Origin: Cryptomeria japonica
Lineage: Eukaryota; Streptophyta; Pinopsida; Cupressales; Cupressaceae
Assembly: GCF_030272615.1 (NCBI RefSeq)
Contig: NC_081408.1
Coordinates: 311,069,118 to 311,133,117, forward strand
Direction: 5' to 3'
DNA: 64,000 bases
Shown here in pieces: positions 59,772 through 64,000 of the stretch (position 1 is its first letter; each line of letters begins with the position of its first letter). The translations under genes were made by a program, and so were the position numbers. The notes under the pieces were generated by a model. The model was not told where the DNA came from. It worked only from the letters and a program-made list of their open reading frames with translations, and did no database searches.

Positions 59772-61218
59772 CTAGAGTTCATTAAAAAGATGAGGGTACT
59801 ATGATCTCATACGTGCTGCATCCTCCCATGAAGTTGTAACCTCATCATACCAATCCCACTAGACCCTAAACCAGTGCAGCTCTCGACCTCGAAGGGTCAA
59901 CGTCTGGTGAGCCAAAATGCTAATGGGCTCCAAAGCTAGCTTCCCGTCCGAATCCACCTGCAAGGCATCCTAATCTAAAATATGAGACTCATCATAAATA
60001 TACTTCCTCAAAACTGATACATGAAACACATCGTGGATGTGTGTCAGGCTAGGTGGCCAAGCTAGGCGATAAGCAACTAGCCCTATCCTCTCAAGGATCT
60101 CAAATGGTTTGACAAAGCGAGGTGTGGGCTTAGAACCCTTTCCATAATGGATTGGACTCTTATGTGCCCGCACTCTTAGGAAAACTCTGTCCCCAACCAT
60201 GTAACTCCGGTCTATCCTCTTTACATTTGCATACTTCTTCTGCCTATCCTATGCCTCTCTAAGGTGTTGTCTAATCAAAATTACCTACTTCTCCATATCA
60301 CAAACTATCTCAAGACCTATGGCCACTCTATCCTCAATATGGTCCCAACTCAAAGGTGTCATGCAAGGTCTACCATACAAAGCCTGATATGGTGGCATCC
60401 CCAAAGAAGTGTGATGCCCATTTTATAGGAAAAATCTACTAAATGAAGGTACTCCTCCCATCTGGTCTGATGATCCATGACGTACATGTGGAGCATATCC
60501 TCTAATACTTGGTTTACCCTCTCTATTTGATCATCCATTTCCGGATGATAGGTTGTACTGAAGTTGAGCTTGGTGCCCATTGCTGCCTGTAATACCTTCC
60601 AAAAGGAAGAAGTGAAGAGGGAATCCCTGTCAAAAATAATCTTGCATGGAACACCATGAAACCTGACAATGTCTCGCAAGAACACCTATGCCATTGTTGG
60701 TGTTGTGAAGGTAGTCCAGACTAGTGAGAAGTGGGCCACTCTGGTCAACTTGTCAACTATCACCAATATAACATCATGGCGACGGGATGACATGGGAAGA
60801 CCAATGATGAAATCCATGGATATAGTATCCCACTTCCACTCTGGTATAGCATGGGACTGGAGCAACCCACCAGGATGGCAGTGCTTCACCTTGACTCTCT
60901 GACACTGAAGGCATCAGGATACTAATTCAGCAATAAGTTGCCACATACCTGGCCAATGATATAACTGTCTCAAGTCTGCATGCATCTTCTTAACCCTGGG
61001 ATGCCCTACATAAGGAGCTCTACAAGCCTCCATGATAATGAACTCTAGCAATCCCTTGGGAGAAGGTACATAGATGCACCCTCTATGGTGTAATAGTCCA
61101 TCAGAATCTAAGGAATAATCCACATACTTCCCTTCCAAGGTGTCTTGAGATCGATGTTGGCAAATGCACACCCTAATGAGAAATTGCAGGTGATTGAAGG
61201 TTTTTTCATTGATGGCAA
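59772..61218 (-). pseudogene. Second Ty3/gypsy chromovirus pol remnant (integrase)
   Basis: Minus-strand order: integrase zinc region (SLDSDGLLHHRG near 61080, then HPRVKKMHADL and YHWPGM near 60950), core (MDFIIGLP near 60810, [11 protein letters not shown]), second core part (60359-60685, FDRDSLFTSSFW and TTYHPEMDDQ), then a C-terminal part with YGKGSKPTPRFVKPFEILER near 60100 and HDVFHVSVLRKYI near 60030. A chromodomain-like tail ends with TAG at 59772. RT and upstream parts are absent: near 61219 the sequence passes into the LTR of a plus-strand element. Related to, but distinct from, the copy at 27074-29415. Confidence 0.85.
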
Positions 61219-61918
61219 TGTTGCAATCATATGATACTGGCAAGATAGGTTACCGGCACCAGCAACGACAAACTCTACACCAGCACATAGAACACCGACA
61301 GTGTAAGGAAGGATACCGGCACCCTGGCCGACAAGAATTTTGTTTGAAATGTATTTTGTAATTAATTGTAAAATCATTGTAAGCTGACATGGTGAGTTGT
61401 AATATGACTCATATATGTATGAGATCATTTTGTAATAGGAAAGAATGTGTGATAAGATGCAAGATAAGAAGACCTAATATGTGAATTATAGGTTAAGGGT
61501 TTATGTATGTACCAGAGCTTAAACCAGTACTGGATCTGGCATAACAGATGCTAATCTAAAGCAGCACAAGACATTGGATTAGTATAATCCATTTTTGTAA
61601 GTCAGTGTGACTTCTTTTGTAATTGAGAAGTGAGCTCTAGGCACTTGGCCTTCCTACATGTGCAGGCCCCTATTGGGAAGTAAGCGAATATTGTGGGTCA
61701 CAAATCCCACTGAGGTTTTTCCCTCAATGGGTTTCCTCGTTAAAATACTGTGTTATGGTGTGCTTCTCATGTGGTTGTTATTATTCTTGTTTACTGCATT
61801 ATTTCTTGTTTACCTCTACATAGTTTTAATATGCTTTTCATGTTTTAAGTCAAGTAAATTTATAAACTAGTTAGATACTGATTCACCCCCCCTCTCAGTA
61901 TCTTTGGGAATCCTAACA
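61219..61918 (+). repeat. 5' LTR of a second copia-type element (start approximate)
   Basis: The end is firm: CTAACA at 61913-61918, two bases before a primer site. The start is inferred at TGTTGCAATC (61219), giving complementary TGTT...AACA ends and a 700-bp LTR at the edge of chromovirus coding sequence. Near its end it carries a C-tract inside ACTGATTCACC...CTCTCAGTA (61876-61900), which the 1467-26938 LTRs also carry. The 3' LTR and target duplication are beyond the window. Confidence 0.65.
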
Positions 61919-61920
61919 AT

Positions 61921-61933
61921 TGGTATTAGAGCC
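61921..61933 (+). other. Primer binding site (tRNA-iMet, one mismatch)
   Basis: TGGTATTAGAGCC, one base from the TGGTATCAGAGCC complement of initiator-Met tRNA, two bases after the LTR as in the copia array. Confidence 0.82.
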
Positions 61934-61965
61934 TAGTCCTCTATTTTCAGAAGCCTAACAAATTG

Positions 61966-63103
61966 ATGAAGATCTTATCACCAATAGAGATGGAAAACTT
62001 GAGAGAACAACTGAAAACAGCTCTTTCAGACTATGATGCAGAAAAGGTGAAGAATATCAAACTTGAAGATGATCTAAAGGCTGCTCAGGATATAATTGAA
62101 GCACTTCAATAAAATCTTACCATTGCAAGAAATAAGAGAAGAGAACTTTGTGAAAAGATGCAGAATGAGAATGATGAAAAGGAAACTCTTAATGATCTGG
62201 TAAACAAGCTAAGACAAGAGATCAGTACAACATAGAATGAGATGTAGGATATGACTATGAGATTTTGTAAGAAATTGAAGATAGAAAAAAGAATGAAGAA
62301 GACTTGGCTAGAAGACTAAATGATGCTAGAAATGAAAACACAAGACTTAGTCATGAAAATGATATGTTGAAGATAGATCTAAGGCACACACAAAATGATA
62401 GAACTAAACTCATAAGACAGAAAAGAATCTTGGAAAGTGAACTAACTACTGCAAATCATCACAAGGAGAAATTCAAGAAAAGTTCAGAAGAACTTGGTGA
62501 CATGCTGAAAAATCAGAAACCTAATGGTGATACAAATGGCCTTGGCTTTGAAGTTGGTGAAAGCTCTGGTACTACAAACAATCATGATCATAGCAAACTA
62601 GTAAGACGACCTACTACTTACAAGTTTAATGAAAAATTCTTTAACTGTAATAAGTATGGTCATAGAGAAAATTAGTGTAGATCTAGAAATTATCAGAACA
62701 CTAATACACCCACCGGTCAATGTTCTAAATGCAACAAAGTTGGTCATAATTCAAAAAATTGCAGAATGAATGTGAGATGTTATGTTTGTGGAAGTTTTGG
62801 GCACTTATCTAATCAATGCAGAACACATACTGACATAGGATATGGGAAAGCTATTCAGAAGAACAATGTGACTTGTTATGCCTATAACAAGATTGGACAT
62901 ATTGCTAAATTTTGTAGAAGTAAAGCATCACCAACAAATAACAAAGGTCCTAGTTTGAAAGGTAAAGAAAAGGTTGAAGAGGTAAAGAAAAAATTCTCAA
63001 AACAATGGATCAGAAAGTCAGATCAGAATGTTGATGTGATTACTCCTCCACTGGTAGAACAGAGTAACACTCCACCGGCAGGAGACTCATCATCTAACTG
63101 AAG
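61966..63103 (+). pseudogene. Coiled-coil protein with four CCHC knuckles (gag-like), broken
   Basis: ATG 61966 opens a Lys/Glu-rich frame with strong coiled-coil character. It is broken by TAA at 62110 and two TAGs, then shifts frame before 62304. The second half (62304-63103) continues as coiled coil and then four knuckles. The first (near 62641-62680) has Phe for its first Cys and a stop before its last. The second (CSKCNKVGHNSKNC, 62721-62762) and third (CYVCGSFGHLSNQC, 62778-62819) are complete. The fourth (near 62874-62915) has Tyr for its second Cys. A Lys-rich tail ends at TGA 63101-63103. The position right after the primer site suggests the gag or nucleic-acid-binding protein of this LTR element. 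I could not recognise the usual copia gag core, so the family is uncertain. Confidence 0.65.
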
Positions 63104-63406
63104 AAAATTCTTTTGGGGGTTAAGCAACAAAATGAAAAATATGCTATTATTCCCTCGGTTGATGATGAGAAGTTGAAATTACTTCTATACTGGCCGATGA
63201 CTTAAGTTGTGACTTAACCGGCAAGGATTAAATGTGGTAGTTGGTGAAAATAACATTATAAAGCAAGTGTTTTGGCTCCTTTTTCATTCAGCAAGCATTC
63301 AAATCTTCGAGAGTGCGAAAATTCCCAAGAGAAGGTACTCCAAGCAAAGAAGTGAAGTAATCCATCAAATCATTCATCCTTAAGGCAGATTGAGGTATTT
63401 ATAGCT
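63104..63406 (+). other. Spacer between the two ORFs
   Basis: About 300 bp with no gene. It contains ACCGGCAAGG-type motifs and leads into the second ORF; no promoter was recognised. Confidence 0.5.
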
Positions 63407-64000
63407 ATGGCATCTTCATCCACTCCTGAATTTATTTCAAACCCTACTATTGTGGAAGTTGTTAAGCGACCTAGACCCATTTTTCAACTAGTTCTTGAAA
63501 TTGCTAAGAAAGATGATAGCATAGGTGCATTCTCTCAAATCCCTAAAGGAGTAGTATATGTTGAAGACCCTAGAATGTATATACATTGTCATATTGATGA
63601 ACTAGGTGATGATGAAATTAAAAATATGTATGAGACTGTAATTTGTGATGAATCCAGAAATTTAAAACTTGAACATAAGATAGTAAAAACCCTAGGTTTA
63701 ACTGAAATACTTAGTATCTCGGATTTCCCCAAGGATATCATAAGGATTGTGTTAAGCAGAGTACATGGTGAATTCTTCTGGTTAGAATCTATTAATAAAA
63801 TCACAAAAGAAGTAGTAAAAGCTATAATAGGGTTACCCTCCATCGGCAACAGACCTGACAAAACTAAGAAGGTCTCAAATGACTTAGTGACAAACCTAAC
63901 TAGTGCAACATTTGATAAGAGATTTTTAAGGGTAAACGATGTGAAGGATACAAATATCAGATTTATTAGTATGATCTTAGGTTATAAGGCTACACATGCA
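63407..64000 (+). CDS. Unrecognised ORF, intact and running off the window end
   Basis: ATG 63407 opens a frame of 198 codons that reaches base 64000 without a stop, the longest clean frame in this element. The N-terminus is Ser/Thr-rich (MASSSTPEF). The rest looks like a soluble, mixed-charge globular protein with no membrane segment, signal peptide, zinc motif or catalytic signature that I can recognise. It lies downstream of the broken coiled-coil/CCHC frame in the same LTR element, where a protease or RT would be expected, and it is not one. It could be an accessory ORF of a non-standard element, or captured host sequence. Total length is unknown. Confidence 0.6.
   Translation, partial: MASSSTPEFISNPTIVEVVKRPRPIFQLVLEIAKKDDSIGAFSQIPKGVVYVEDPRMYIHCHIDELGDDEIKNMYETVICDESRNLKLEHKIVKTLGLTEILSISDFPKDIIRIVLSRVHGEFFWLESINKITKEVVKAIIGLPSIGNRPDKTKKVSNDLVTNLTSATFDKRFLRVNDVKDTNIRFISMILGYKATHA

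Overview
The window is plant nuclear DNA built almost entirely of decayed, nested retrotransposons. I found no intact host gene, tRNA, rRNA or CRISPR array. Plant origin follows from the element types: Ty1/copia elements with an initiator-Met tRNA primer site, Ty3/gypsy chromoviruses, a Tat-type Ty3/gypsy element with two RNase H domains and a plant mobile domain (PMD) gene, and an L1-type LINE with DUF4283-like ORF1 and a terminal RNase H. The AT-rich composition and large, old nested elements would suit a big seed-plant genome, perhaps a gymnosperm; that last point is a guess.

Layout. 1-1466: AT-rich non-coding DNA, probably the far part of a chromovirus 3' LTR. 1467-26938: one tandem Ty1/copia array with five ~1.6-kb LTRs and four ~4.3-kb internal regions, all on +, bounded by a single 5-bp target duplication (ATAAA). 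26939-29415: minus-strand chromovirus pol remnant whose 3' LTR received the array. 29421-30905: an unrecognised broken minus-strand ORF. 30888-36600 plus 54003-54177: a minus-strand L1-type LINE. Its ORF1 is split by a 17.4-kb Tat element at 36601-53997 (target duplication AAGAG). 54187-59741: non-coding DNA holding a possible reversed solo LTR, AT-rich sequence and a GC-rich repeat island. 59742-61218: a second minus-strand chromovirus remnant, interrupted by a plus-strand LTR element from about 61219 to beyond the window. That element has an LTR, a primer site, a coiled-coil protein with four CCHC knuckles, and an uninterrupted unknown frame from 63407 to the window end.

The main result is the copia array. 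The single outer target duplication means one integration event. Diagnostic differences alternate between internal regions (1 resembles 3, 2 resembles 4), which points to a two-unit block being duplicated rather than four independent insertions. Decay is dominated by CAG-to-TAG and CCGG losses, as expected if methylated cytosines mutate. Other points of interest are the antisense PMD gene in the Tat element, the repeated G-rich polypurine tracts in the copia array, and the two-ORF element at the right edge. All boundaries and similarities were read by eye; no database search was run.
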